This document shows positions 37,553 to 46,014 of a DNA stretch of 64,000 nucleotides, one piece after another. Numbering within the stretch: position 1 is the stretch's first letter; every line of letters begins with the position of its first letter. Position numbers and translations under genes: made by a program. Where the stretch lies: assembly GCF_004114795.1 (NCBI RefSeq), contig NZ_CP035311.1:1054001-1118000 (forward strand). Reading direction: 5' to 3'. The stretch is from Janthinobacterium sp. 17J80-10 (GTDB taxonomy: Bacteria; Pseudomonadota; Gammaproteobacteria; Burkholderiales; Burkholderiaceae_D). The notes under the pieces are model-generated. The model was given only the letters and a program-made list of their open reading frames with translations. It ran no database searches and was not told where the DNA came from.

Positions 37553-38551
37553 CTAGCGCCTGGCGCGCAGGTTGTTGTCGAAGAAAAAGCGCGTTACCCA
37601 GGCCGGGTAATTGATGTGCCGGTAGTCGTGGAACGTGTCGCCATAGGTGCCGCCGCCGCTGCCGCCATCGCCCACCGCGAACGCGTGGCCCATGCCTTCG
37701 ACCTGGATGTGCGCCACGCGCACCCGGCCCTTGTCATCCTTGTGCAGGCTGCCGTTGCTCTGGTTGGTTTCGGCGATCTTCCCGGCATCCTGGCTGGCGC
37801 CATACAGGGCTTGCAGGGCATCGCGGTTGCGCTCGGCATGCGCCGGCTGGGACATGCGGTCTTCGCTGCCGTGGATGACGCTGGCAACCTGGCTGGACAA
37901 GGCAGCTTGCTGCTCGCCTGCATAGCGCCGGCAATTCTCGACGATGGTCGCGGCTTCCACCTTGGGCGGGCCGAACATGTCCATGACATTGGAGCCCATC
38001 GCAGGCGCGGAATGCAGCCCGACGCCGGCGACCAGTTCCGGGTAGGCGCACGCCAGCACTTGCGCCACGGCGCCGCCTGAAGACATGCCGACGACATAGA
38101 CTTGCGCGGGATCGATGTTCAGTTCAGGACGTGCCTGCAAGCCCTTGATCATGCCGGCCAGCGCGCCGATGTCGCGGCCGCCGCGCTGGTGCTCGGTGCC
38201 GAACCAGTCCCAGCAGCCGGCAAACAGGCGCGACCCGGGTGTATTGGTTTCCGGGACATCGGGTGCGGCCACGACCATGCCATATTGTTCTGCCACGTTT
38301 TCCCAGCCTGAACGCTTGCCCATGATGTCGCCATGGACCGTTTGCTTGCAGCCGTGCAGCACCACCATCAGGGCGCGTTTGCTGGAAAGTTTCGGCCTGA
38401 CTTGCTGCGGCAGGTAGACATACAAGTTGAACATGCCGTAACTTTGCGCGCTTTCCGTCCATGCGCCGGCTTTTGGGGCTGCGGCAATGGCGCCTGCGCT
38501 GACCAGAAAAAGCGCCAGGGCGCGTACAATAGGGCGTGAAAGTGGCAGCAT
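37553..38551 (-). CDS. Secreted PHB-depolymerase-family esterase (LpqC-like)
   Basis: A 332-residue exported alpha/beta-hydrolase. A signal peptide (VRALALFLVSAGAIAAAPKA) precedes the catalytic domain. The oxyanion region is MVVLHGCKQT, the nucleophile motif VVGMSSGGA (Ser157), the likely acid HGSEDRM, and the His EGMGHAF. This is the extracellular short-chain PHB depolymerase/feruloyl esterase family. CWDWF plus paired Cys residues suggest disulfides in the periplasm or outside. No substrate-binding C-terminal domain is present, so activity on crystalline polyester is uncertain and a soluble ester or oligomer substrate is possible. It is a single gene. Confidence 0.85.
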   Translation of the reverse strand: MLPLSRPIVRALALFLVSAGAIAAAPKAGAWTESAQSYGMFNLYVYLPQQVRPKLSSKRALMVVLHGCKQTVHGDIMGKRSGWENVAEQYGMVVAAPDVPETNTPGSRLFAGCWDWFGTEHQRGGRDIGALAGMIKGLQARPELNIDPAQVYVVGMSSGGAVAQVLACAYPELVAGVGLHSAPAMGSNVMDMFGPPKVEAATIVENCRRYAGEQQAALSSQVASVIHGSEDRMSQPAHAERNRDALQALYGASQDAGKIAETNQSNGSLHKDDKGRVRVAHIQVEGMGHAFAVGDGGSGGGTYGDTFHDYRHINYPAWVTRFFFDNNLRARR

Positions 38552-38650
38552 CGTGTCGTCCTCGCTTCCCGAAATGAAGTGTATTGATCTTTGTGGCTTG
38601 ATTCTACGCGGCGAATTATTTTCGTGGCAATTCTTTGTGCAATTTCCATC

Positions 38651-38914
38651 ATGACTGCCTATTCCTGCCGCAACGGGTGCGGCGCCTGCTGCATCGCCCC
38701 GTCAATTACCTCGCCGATTCCGGGCATGCCGTCCGGTAAGCCGGCCGGGGTGCGCTGCGCGCAACTCGACGCGCAAAATGGATGCCGCATTTTTGGCGAC
38801 CCGCGCCGCCCAGCGGTCTGCGCCAGCCTGCAGCCTTCAACTGAAATGTGTGGCGATTCGCCGGCTCAAGCCATGCACTGGCTGACGCGACTCGAAGCGG
38901 CGACTTCCCCCTGA
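38651..38914 (+). CDS. Small YkgJ-family cysteine cluster protein
   Basis: An 87-residue protein of the YkgJ/UPF0153 type, thought to bind zinc or iron. It begins [19 protein letters not shown] and has further Cys in [24 protein letters not shown] and EMCGD, matching the family pattern of spaced Cys. The frame is open 60 bases upstream, but family homology starts at MTAYS. It lies divergent from the esterase and converges tightly on the P450 gene (1 base between stops). Function is unknown beyond metal binding. Confidence 0.88.
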   Translation: MTAYSCRNGCGACCIAPSITSPIPGMPSGKPAGVRCAQLDAQNGCRIFGDPRRPAVCASLQPSTEMCGDSPAQAMHWLTRLEAATSP

Positions 38915-38915
38915 A

Positions 38916-40307
38916 TCAAGTCGCCGTGCGCTTGTGGATCGTCACGCGCACACCGTTTTCGGAGCGGATCGTGAGGCGGCCGACCGGTTGCGGCGCCTGG
39001 CCGTCCGGCGGCGCAGCAAACCGGAAGCGGCGCACCAGCGTCGCCAGGATCAGCGCGGCTTCCTGCAGCGCAAAGCTGGCGCCAATGCACACCCGCGGGC
39101 CCATGCCGAAGGGCAGGTAGGCGCATTTCAGCGATTCTTTCGCACTGTCGCTGGCGAAGCGGTCAGGATCGAACTCGTCCGGGCGCTCCCACAGGTCGCG
39201 ATGGCGCTGGATGAGCCAGGGGGCAATCACGATGATGGCGTCCTTGGCAACGTTCTTGCCGCGCATCGTGCGGCCAACTTTTGCCTGCCGCACGAAAAAG
39301 CCGACCGGCGGGTATAGCCGCAGGCTTTCGCGAAAAACATTCCAGGTCAGTTCCAGGTCTTTGACGTGGCCATATTCAATGTCGCCATCGCCCACCACCG
39401 CCGAGAGTTCGGCGTGCATGCGCTCCTGGATTTCCGGGCTCATGGAAATCAGATACAGCGACCATGCCAGTGCACTTGCCGAGGTTTCATGCCCGGCCAA
39501 AAACAGCATGCCGACCTGGTCTACCAGTTCACTGAAAGCGAAGCCGTCACCGGTGTCCGGGTTTTTTGCGCCCAGCAGGGCGGAAAGAATATCCTGATGC
39601 TCGCCAGGATTGCCGGCGCGGTGGGCATCAAAGCGCGGGCGGATGAATTTTTCGAGCAGGGAGCGGATTTCGCGCGCGGCGCGATTGCTGCGGTAAATGT
39701 CGAGCCAGGGCGAGAGCCAGCGCGGCAGCCCGAACATGATCGGGGTAATCTGGCGTGGCGCCATTTTCTGGAAGATATTGAAATTGTGGAAAATCTTGCG
39801 CGCATCCTCACTTTCCATCGACAGCGAGAGGATGGTGCGGAAAATGATATCGGCCGTGACATGGGTCATTTCCTGGTCGATATCCGTGACGATGCCATCG
39901 GGCAGCGCGGCAACGCGCGCTTCCATCGCATCGACCGCTGCCATCATCAGCGGGAAAGCCGTTTTTAATCGCATGTGGCTGAACCCGGTGCCCACCATTT
40001 CGCGCTGGATTTGCCATTGCCGGCCATTGGTCGTGAAAATGCTCGGGCCGATCAGCGGGTCGAGCAGCTTGCCCAGCAAGTCGGTTTTGGGAAAATTGGC
40101 ATACTCATCGACCATCGCTTCCCGCACCAGCTTGGGATCGTTGACGATGTAGAGGTCGAGCCCGGGAAATTTGACCTCGGCCATTTGCATCTGGTAATTG
40201 CGTTCGACCAGGCCATCCAGCCACGAGCGGCGCAGGCTGGAAAACAGGCGCAGCGCCCCGGACCTTGCCTTGTGCGGTTTGGGATAGACCGGGCAAAAAC
40301 GGCTCAT
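38916..40307 (-). CDS. Cytochrome P450
   Basis: A 463-residue haem monooxygenase without an N-terminal anchor. Key motifs: I-helix MLFLAGHETSASALAW (oxygen-activation AGHET), K-helix ExxR in FRESLRLYPPVG, the meander DPDRFASD and the haem-binding loop FGMGPRVCIGASFA with thiolate Cys407. The MSRFCPVYPKPH start overlaps the upstream membrane hydrolase gene by 4 bases; the longer frame beyond it is shadow. Its spacing and motifs are nearer the CYP4/CYP102-like fatty-acid-type than CYP101-type P450s, from my reading only. No ferredoxin or reductase gene is nearby, so electron donors must be encoded elsewhere. Substrate unknown. Confidence 0.93.
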   Translation of the reverse strand: MSRFCPVYPKPHKARSGALRLFSSLRRSWLDGLVERNYQMQMAEVKFPGLDLYIVNDPKLVREAMVDEYANFPKTDLLGKLLDPLIGPSIFTTNGRQWQIQREMVGTGFSHMRLKTAFPLMMAAVDAMEARVAALPDGIVTDIDQEMTHVTADIIFRTILSLSMESEDARKIFHNFNIFQKMAPRQITPIMFGLPRWLSPWLDIYRSNRAAREIRSLLEKFIRPRFDAHRAGNPGEHQDILSALLGAKNPDTGDGFAFSELVDQVGMLFLAGHETSASALAWSLYLISMSPEIQERMHAELSAVVGDGDIEYGHVKDLELTWNVFRESLRLYPPVGFFVRQAKVGRTMRGKNVAKDAIIVIAPWLIQRHRDLWERPDEFDPDRFASDSAKESLKCAYLPFGMGPRVCIGASFALQEAALILATLVRRFRFAAPPDGQAPQPVGRLTIRSENGVRVTIHKRTAT

Positions 40308-41524
40308 GGCTTGGCTTTCCTTAATACGGATTTGTCGAGAGAGGGCTTGGCGCGGTAGCGTTCCGCCAGGCTGAGAGGCCCGGCGGTGATCGCGAAATAA
40401 TCGTATTCGCCGGCTTTTTCGCCCGCCATCAGGTACTGGAAATGGTTGCGGTACCAGCTGCGGCGGATGCGCGCATAGCTTTCGGCAGAAAACAGCGTGA
40501 CAAAGCGCGCCGACAGCAATTTCGGCCGGGGCTCCATGTTGTCGCGACGGATGCCGGCCAGCGCTACCGTGTCGAGGAAGACGAAACAGGCAAGATCCGT
40601 GGGGGCGGTGAAGTCGATCCAGTCGAGCCGGTCGGCATGGGCGATGGCCGCCAGTTCGGCATGGAAGGATTTTGCCTGGGGAAACAGGCTGAGGATCGGG
40701 ATGCATTGCCCGAGCGTCATCAGGCTGATGCGCGGGCGGTGCGCCGTCAATTTCGGGTAACGCTGCAATGCCCGGCCCAGCACGGCGGCGGCGATAATGG
40801 CGCCGGAACTGTGACCCACCAGCAGCACTTCATTGGCCTCGCTGTCACGGACCAGGTCCGCCAGGTAGTGCGCAAATTCATCCAGCCGCGCGTCCAGATC
40901 GGGCGTGGCGCCAAGCGCTTGCTGGGTATGGAATGCCATGCTGCGCGCCAGCCAGAAGCTGTTGCTGAGACGCTCGATCAGGCGGCCGCCCTGGATGACC
41001 AGGCCGAAGGCAATCAGCCCCGCCGCGATGCCGAGCCAGCGCGGCAGGCTTGCCGCTTGCGCCAGCCAGTCGATGCCGATGACGGCGCCGACGCCCAGTC
41101 CCAGTACTGCCAGCATCAGGAAGGCGGGATACACGGCGGCGATGAACATCCAGATCGATTCCTTGCGGATCTTCCACAAGACCCCGCTGGTGAGGTAATG
41201 CCGCAGCGCTCTCAGATACCGCGCCATCAGGATCAGGTCGTTGCGCGGCCAGTGGTGACTGATGACATCTTCCCAGCGCATGAATTCATAGGTGGTCTCG
41301 ACCGTCCTGCCTTCGCATTGCGTCTGCATCTTCCAGCCGCTGGCGAGTGTCGAGGTTTTCTCGCTCTTGCTGAAATCGATCGTCATGCCGTTCAGGACGG
41401 CTTGCTTGGCGGCTTCCGCACGGTAGAGGCGGCGGTAATGCGCCGGACCGCGCGGATCAAAGCCGCTGAAATACAGGACATGACGCTTGTTGACAGGAGT
41501 ATGCTGCGGGATGTTAGGGCTCAT
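40304..41524 (-). CDS. Predicted membrane-anchored alpha/beta-hydrolase, coupled to P450
   Basis: A 406-residue protein I recognise only by features. It opens with a hydrolase-like strand (HVLYFSGFDPRGPAHYRRLY), has two adjacent hydrophobic helices (about residues 124-150 and 161-178), then a lipase-type nucleophile elbow VLLVGHSSGAI (GHSSG, 237-241). Candidate acid and His residues further on cannot be assigned with confidence. The stop overlaps the P450 start by 4 bases (ATGA), so the two are co-translated. A role in releasing or modifying a lipid-like substrate for the P450 is plausible but inferred from context. No named family can be given safely. Confidence 0.78.
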   Translation of the reverse strand: MSPNIPQHTPVNKRHVLYFSGFDPRGPAHYRRLYRAEAAKQAVLNGMTIDFSKSEKTSTLASGWKMQTQCEGRTVETTYEFMRWEDVISHHWPRNDLILMARYLRALRHYLTSGVLWKIRKESIWMFIAAVYPAFLMLAVLGLGVGAVIGIDWLAQAASLPRWLGIAAGLIAFGLVIQGGRLIERLSNSFWLARSMAFHTQQALGATPDLDARLDEFAHYLADLVRDSEANEVLLVGHSSGAIIAAAVLGRALQRYPKLTAHRPRISLMTLGQCIPILSLFPQAKSFHAELAAIAHADRLDWIDFTAPTDLACFVFLDTVALAGIRRDNMEPRPKLLSARFVTLFSAESYARIRRSWYRNHFQYLMAGEKAGEYDYFAITAGPLSLAERYRAKPSLDKSVLRKAKP

Positions 41525-41562
41525 GCGGAGTCATGTGGTGTGGGCCGGGCGCTTGCCGTTCT

Positions 41563-41591
41563 ATTATATAGAGTCCGGTTAGTTGATTGAA
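41563..41591 (-). promoter_or_regulatory. Candidate promoter of the hydrolase-P450 operon
   Basis: On the minus strand a perfect TATAAT (plus 41563-41568) lies about 40 bases before the ATG at 41524. A 17-base spacer leads back to TTCAAT (plus 41586-41591), a poor -35 match. The assignment rests mainly on the -10. Confidence 0.4.
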
Positions 41592-41612
41592 TGGAATAAA
41601 GGAAGTGTGGAA

Positions 41613-42164
41613 ATGACAAAAATGGCGCTGCGTTGCTGTCTCGTCATGGTGATGGTCTCCATGGTTGGCTGTGCCAGCCTGCTGGGGCCGCGTGACTTCG
41701 AGTTGCCCTTGTCGACCTTGCAATCCTCGCTCGAGAAACGCTTTCCATTTAACAACCGCTATCTGGGCTTGTTCGATATTCAATTGAGCGCCCCGCGTCT
41801 GGACTTGCAAACCGGGAGCAACCGCATTGTCACCAGCTTTGATGCGGCGATTGCGCCTGCCTGGCTCAAACGTTCATGGCAAGGCAATTTTGCCTTGTCG
41901 GGCGAACTGGCCATCGATTCCGTTAAAAACGCCGTGATCTTGACGGATCCGCGGGTTGAATCGCTGAACATTGCCGGCCTCGATGACAGGTATGCAAAGC
42001 AATTACAGAAAGTCAGTGGCATCATTGCCGAAGAGTTATTCCGTGGCATGCCTTTATATACATTCCAACCCACTGAATTCCGGTATGGCGGAACGTCTTT
42101 CTTGCCTACAAAAATCAATACGCGTGGAAACGGGCTCGTGGTAACCTTTGAACCGGTAAAATAG
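41613..42164 (+). CDS. DUF1439-type lipoprotein
   Basis: A 183-residue lipoprotein with signal MALRCCLVMVMVSMVGC (Cys20). The mature part (ELPLSTLQSSLEKRFPFNNRYLGLFDIQLSAPRLDL) resembles the DUF1439/YceB group of outer-membrane-directed lipoproteins with a BPI/SRPBCC-like lipid-binding character in some members. The start at MTKMALRCC follows a purine-rich AAAGGAAG; the frame extends upstream from a TTG without support. It is a single gene followed by a strong terminator, divergent from the hydrolase-P450 operon. The molecular role is unknown. Confidence 0.85.
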   Translation: MTKMALRCCLVMVMVSMVGCASLLGPRDFELPLSTLQSSLEKRFPFNNRYLGLFDIQLSAPRLDLQTGSNRIVTSFDAAIAPAWLKRSWQGNFALSGELAIDSVKNAVILTDPRVESLNIAGLDDRYAKQLQKVSGIIAEELFRGMPLYTFQPTEFRYGGTSFLPTKINTRGNGLVVTFEPVK

Positions 42165-42195
42165 CGTTCTTGTTGTTCCCTTCTGGCATTTTCAG

Positions 42196-42228
42196 AGCCC
42201 GCGCAGCGCTACGGCCGCGGGTTTTTTA
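42196..42228 (+). terminator. Rho-independent terminator after DUF1439 lipoprotein gene
   Basis: CCCGCG (42198-42203) pairs with CGCGGG (42216-42221) around a 12-base loop and is followed directly by TTTTTT. It separates the lipoprotein gene from uppP. Confidence 0.8.
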
Positions 42229-42256
42229 TTGATTATTTGAATAATTCTCCCACCGC

Positions 42257-43102
42257 ATGGATTTAACGATTGTAATCAAGGCCCTGATCATGGGCATTGT
42301 CGAAGGCTTGACCGAATTCCTGCCGATTTCCTCCACCGGCCATCTGATCCTTGCCGGCAGCCTGCTCGATTTCGGCCGCGACATTGGCAGCGACAAGCTC
42401 AAGGTATTTGAAATCGCCATCCAGTCCGGCGCCATGCTGGCCGTGGTCTGGGAATACCGCGTCAGGATCGCCGCCGTGCTGGCCGGCCTATTCTCGGACG
42501 CCCGCGCGCAGAAATTCGCGCTGAATGTGCTGGTGGGCTTTTTGCCGGCCGCCATCCTGGGCTTGTTGTTCAACAAGGCGATTTCGGCCGTGCTGTTTGC
42601 CCCGGTGCCGGTAGCAATTGCCTTCATCATCGGCGCGTTCGTCATCCTGTGGGTGGAGCGGCGCAACCGCACCAATCCGGCAGCCGTGCGCATCGAATCG
42701 GTCGACGACATGAGCTTGCTCGATGCGCTCAAAGTGGGCTGCGCGCAGGCGTTTGCCCTGATCCCGGGCACGTCGCGTTCCGGCGCCAGCATCATCGGCG
42801 GCATGCTGTTTGGCATGTCGCGCAAGGCCGCCACGGAGTTTTCCTTTTTCCTCGCCTTGCCAACGCTCTTTGGCGCCTCGATCTATTCGCTGTACAAGGA
42901 ACGCGCCCTGCTGTCGGCGGCGGACTTGCCGCTGTTTGGCCTTGGCGGCGTGGCAGCGCTGGTATCGGCCTTCCTGTGCGTGCGCTGGCTGCTGCGCTAT
43001 ATCAGCACGCATGATTTCACCTTCTTTGCCTGGTACCGCATCGTTTTCGGCGTGGTGATTCTCGTGACGGCATTCCAGGGCTGGGTGGACTGGTCGCATT
43101 GA
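42257..43102 (+). CDS. uppP: Undecaprenyl-diphosphatase (UppP/BacA)
   Basis: A 281-residue polytopic membrane phosphatase that recycles undecaprenyl pyrophosphate to the carrier lipid for peptidoglycan and O-antigen; overexpression is known to confer bacitracin resistance. The family signatures are [17 protein letters not shown] (residues 16-32) and [14 protein letters not shown] with the catalytic Glu, Ser and Arg residues. About seven to eight hydrophobic helices follow. Its stop overlaps the recQ start by one base (TGATG), so recQ translation is probably coupled, although the functions are unrelated. Confidence 0.97.
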   Translation: MDLTIVIKALIMGIVEGLTEFLPISSTGHLILAGSLLDFGRDIGSDKLKVFEIAIQSGAMLAVVWEYRVRIAAVLAGLFSDARAQKFALNVLVGFLPAAILGLLFNKAISAVLFAPVPVAIAFIIGAFVILWVERRNRTNPAAVRIESVDDMSLLDALKVGCAQAFALIPGTSRSGASIIGGMLFGMSRKAATEFSFFLALPTLFGASIYSLYKERALLSAADLPLFGLGGVAALVSAFLCVRWLLRYISTHDFTFFAWYRIVFGVVILVTAFQGWVDWSH

Positions 43103-44925
43103 TGGAAGAGTCCGGCATACGCGCACGCGCGCAGCACATTCTCGATAGCGTATTCGGCTATCCGGCATTTCGCGGCCAGCAAGCCGAGATCGTCGAGCAG
43201 GTTGCCCTCGGCGGTGATGCCCTGGTCTTGATGCCCACCGGTGGCGGCAAGTCGCTGTGCTACCAGATCCCGGCCTTGCTGCGCGACGGCGTCGGCGTGG
43301 TGGTGTCGCCGCTGATCGCCCTGATGCAGGACCAGGTCGATGCGCTGGCTGAAGTCGGCGTGCGCGCGGCTTACCTGAACTCGACCCAGAGCTTCGATGA
43401 AATGGTGCAGACCGAGCGCAAGTTGCGCCGCGGCGAGCTCGACCTGGTGTACGTGGCGCCGGAGCGCCTGATGACGCCGCGCTGCCTGGAATTGCTGGAA
43501 GCCTCGAAGATCGCCCTGTTCGCCATCGACGAGGCACATTGCGTTTCGCAATGGGGACATGACTTCCGCCCGGAGTACATCAAGCTGTCGGTCTTGCACG
43601 AGCGCTTCCCCGCCGTGCCGCGCATTGCGTTGACCGCCACGGCGGACCAGCAGACGCGTGAGGAAATCATCGAGCGCCTGCAGTTGCAGGAAGCGCTGCA
43701 GTTCGTTTCTTCCTTCGACCGCCCCAACATCCGTTATCAGATCGTCGAAAAGGTCAACGCCCGCAAGCAGCTGCTCGATTTCATCGAAAGCGAACATGCG
43801 GGTGACGCCGGCATCGTGTATTGCCTGTCGCGCAAAAAAGTCGAGGAAACCGCCGAATTCCTGAATGCCAGCGGCATTGCCGCCTTGCCTTACCATGCCG
43901 GCATGGAGACGGCCAAGCGCAGCGCCAACCAGGCGCGCTTCCTGCGCGAAGATGCCATCGTGATGGTGGCGACAATTGCTTTCGGCATGGGCATCGACAA
44001 GCCCGATGTGCGCTTTGTCTGCCATCTCGACCTGCCCAAAAGCATCGAGGGCTATTACCAGGAAACCGGCCGCGCCGGCCGCGATGGCGCTCCCGCCAAC
44101 GCCTGGATGGCGTACGGCTTGCAGGACGTGGTGCAGCAGCGCCGCATGATCGACCAATCCGAGGCAGACGACAGTTTCAAGCGGGTGCAGGGCGCCAAGC
44201 TCGATGCCATGCTGGGCCTGTGCGAAACCCTGTCGTGCCGGCGCGTGCGCCTGCTGGAGTATTTCGGCCAGCCTGCCAGCGCCTGCGGCAACTGTGACAC
44301 GTGCCTGAATCCGCCGGTGTCCTTCGATGCCACCGTCCCCGTGCAAAAGCTGCTGTCGGCGATTTACCGCACCGAGCAGCGCTTCGGCGCCATGCACGTG
44401 ATGGATGTGCTGCGCGGCGTCGAGGCTGACAAGGTCAAGCAATGGCAGCATGACCAGCTCTCGGTGTTCGGTATCGGCGCCGAGCGTGGCGACGCCGAAT
44501 GGCGCGCCATCCTGCGCCAGGCCATCGCCCTGGGCCTGGTGACGGTGGATCACGACAGCTTCAATGCCCTGAAGCTGACCGATGCGGCGCGGCCGGTCTT
44601 GCGCGGCGCGCAAAAGATCCTGCTGCGCGAATACCAGAAACCGGTCAGCCAGCGCAAGAAGGGCGTCAAGCCCAAAGGCTATGTGGAAAGCGACCTGTCG
44701 ACGCAGGAGCAGACGGTATTCGACAAGCTGCGCTGGTGGCGCGTCGAGACCGCGCGCAAGCACAATGTGCCAGCCTATGTCATTTTTCACGATGCCACCA
44801 TGCGCGAAATCGCCAAGGCCCGGCCTGCCTCGCTGGATGACTTGCGCCATGTCTCGGGCGTCGGCGAGAAAAAGCTGGAAACCTATGGCGAGGAAATCAT
44901 CGCGCTGATGGCCGAACTGGCCTAA
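43102..44925 (+). CDS. recQ: ATP-dependent DNA helicase RecQ
   Basis: A 607-residue 3'-5' DNA helicase for recombination and fork repair. Motifs: [11 protein letters not shown] (motif 0), Walker [13 protein letters not shown] (residues 44-55), [21 protein letters not shown] (DEAH and aromatic-rich loop), [15 protein letters not shown], and ETGRAGRDG. The zinc-binding RQC region has [12 protein letters not shown] and CGNCDTC. A C-terminal HRDC domain ([23 protein letters not shown] to [16 protein letters not shown]) completes the full-length bacterial architecture. An in-frame TTG one codon upstream is less likely than this ATG. Confidence 0.97.
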   Translation: MEESGIRARAQHILDSVFGYPAFRGQQAEIVEQVALGGDALVLMPTGGGKSLCYQIPALLRDGVGVVVSPLIALMQDQVDALAEVGVRAAYLNSTQSFDEMVQTERKLRRGELDLVYVAPERLMTPRCLELLEASKIALFAIDEAHCVSQWGHDFRPEYIKLSVLHERFPAVPRIALTATADQQTREEIIERLQLQEALQFVSSFDRPNIRYQIVEKVNARKQLLDFIESEHAGDAGIVYCLSRKKVEETAEFLNASGIAALPYHAGMETAKRSANQARFLREDAIVMVATIAFGMGIDKPDVRFVCHLDLPKSIEGYYQETGRAGRDGAPANAWMAYGLQDVVQQRRMIDQSEADDSFKRVQGAKLDAMLGLCETLSCRRVRLLEYFGQPASACGNCDTCLNPPVSFDATVPVQKLLSAIYRTEQRFGAMHVMDVLRGVEADKVKQWQHDQLSVFGIGAERGDAEWRAILRQAIALGLVTVDHDSFNALKLTDAARPVLRGAQKILLREYQKPVSQRKKGVKPKGYVESDLSTQEQTVFDKLRWWRVETARKHNVPAYVIFHDATMREIAKARPASLDDLRHVSGVGEKKLETYGEEIIALMAELA

Positions 44926-44958
44926 GCTCTCACCTTTATCGCAATCCTGGCTGTTCCC

Positions 44959-45990
44959 ATGGAAATCGACCTCATTCGCCAGCGCCTGCGTGCCCTGGGC
45001 GCCCGACCGGAACACGAGCAGCGCGTGCTGCGCGACTGGCTGCAGGCACGCCCCTATGACCAGGGGCGGCGGCGTCCGAAGGATTATCTGCCGCTGACGC
45101 TGCGCGAGGCGCTGCCGGAAATCGATACGCAATTGCGCGGCATGGTGCGCCTCCTGTCTTGCCACGAGACGGCGGAGGGTTCGGCGCGCCTGCTGGTGAG
45201 CCTTGCGGATGGCCAGACGATTGAGAGCGTGCTGTTGCCGCGCGACGGGCTCTGTGTTTCCAGCCAGGTTGGCTGCGCCGTCGGCTGCCAGTTTTGCATG
45301 ACCGGGCGCAGCGGCCTGATCCGCCAGCTCACCAGCGGCGAGATCGTCGCCCAGGTGGCCCTGGCGCGCCAGCAGCGCGTGGTCAAGAAAATCGTGTTCA
45401 TGGGCATGGGTGAACCCGCGCACAACCTCGACAACGTGCTGGAAGCCATCCAGTTGCTGGGCACGGAAGGCAACCTCGGTCACAAGAACCTGGTGTTCTC
45501 GACGGTCGGCGATGCCCGCGTATTCGAGCGCCTGCCGCAAGGCAAGGTCAAGCCGGCACTGGCCCTGTCGCTGCATACCACCAAGCCGGCGTTGCGTGAG
45601 CAATTGCTGCCGCGGGCGCCGCGTCTGACGCCTCAGGAACTGGTGGACCTGGCGGAAGCCTATGGCCGCGCCACGGCCTATCCCGTGCAATATCAGTGGA
45701 CCCTGCTGGAAGGCATCAACGATGGCGAGGATGAAATCGACGGGATCGTGGCTCTGCTCAAAGGCAAGCATGCGGTGCTGAACATGATTCCCTATAACAC
45801 CATCCCGGATCTACACTTCAAGCGGCCCTCATGGGAACGCGCGCGTGCCATGGTGCGCGTGCTGCACCAGCGCGGCGTGCTGGCCAAGCTGCGCGATTCG
45901 GCGGCGCAAGAGGTCGATGGCGGCTGTGGCCAGTTGCGGGCCAGGGCGATTGCTGCGCAGACGCCGACCATCAAGATTCATGCCCTGTGA
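44959..45990 (+). CDS. RlmN/Cfr-family radical SAM RNA methyltransferase-like protein
   Basis: A 343-residue radical SAM enzyme. The [4Fe-4S] ligands are in CVSSQVGCAVGCQFC (Cys106, Cys110, Cys113). The GEP motif is FMGMGEPAHNLDNVLEA, and the C-terminal VDGGCGQLR supplies the Cys (323) that in RlmN carries the methyl group. Family members methylate C2 or C8 of A2503 in 23S rRNA, or A37 of some tRNAs. The N-terminal accessory domain (residues 1-60) does not look like canonical RlmN, which usually has LGEKPFR-type residues, and the locus is not the usual ndk-ispG one. This may be a paralogue, with true rlmN elsewhere. Confidence 0.85.
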   Translation: MEIDLIRQRLRALGARPEHEQRVLRDWLQARPYDQGRRRPKDYLPLTLREALPEIDTQLRGMVRLLSCHETAEGSARLLVSLADGQTIESVLLPRDGLCVSSQVGCAVGCQFCMTGRSGLIRQLTSGEIVAQVALARQQRVVKKIVFMGMGEPAHNLDNVLEAIQLLGTEGNLGHKNLVFSTVGDARVFERLPQGKVKPALALSLHTTKPALREQLLPRAPRLTPQELVDLAEAYGRATAYPVQYQWTLLEGINDGEDEIDGIVALLKGKHAVLNMIPYNTIPDLHFKRPSWERARAMVRVLHQRGVLAKLRDSAAQEVDGGCGQLRARAIAAQTPTIKIHAL

Positions 45991-46014
45991 TTTTTCTTTT
46001 TTGACTGATTGAGT

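Noticed and set aside
38916-40706. A 596-codon frame extending the P450 upstream
   Set aside because: The extra 133 residues are rich in His, Arg and Pro, match no P450 N terminus and overlap the hydrolase gene in another frame. The ATG at 40307 fits the family and is coupled to the upstream gene.
42997-45771. Long minus-strand frame of 924 codons opposite recQ and the radical SAM gene
   Set aside because: Shadow of two motif-complete plus-strand genes; composition is His/Gln/Arg rich with no domain.
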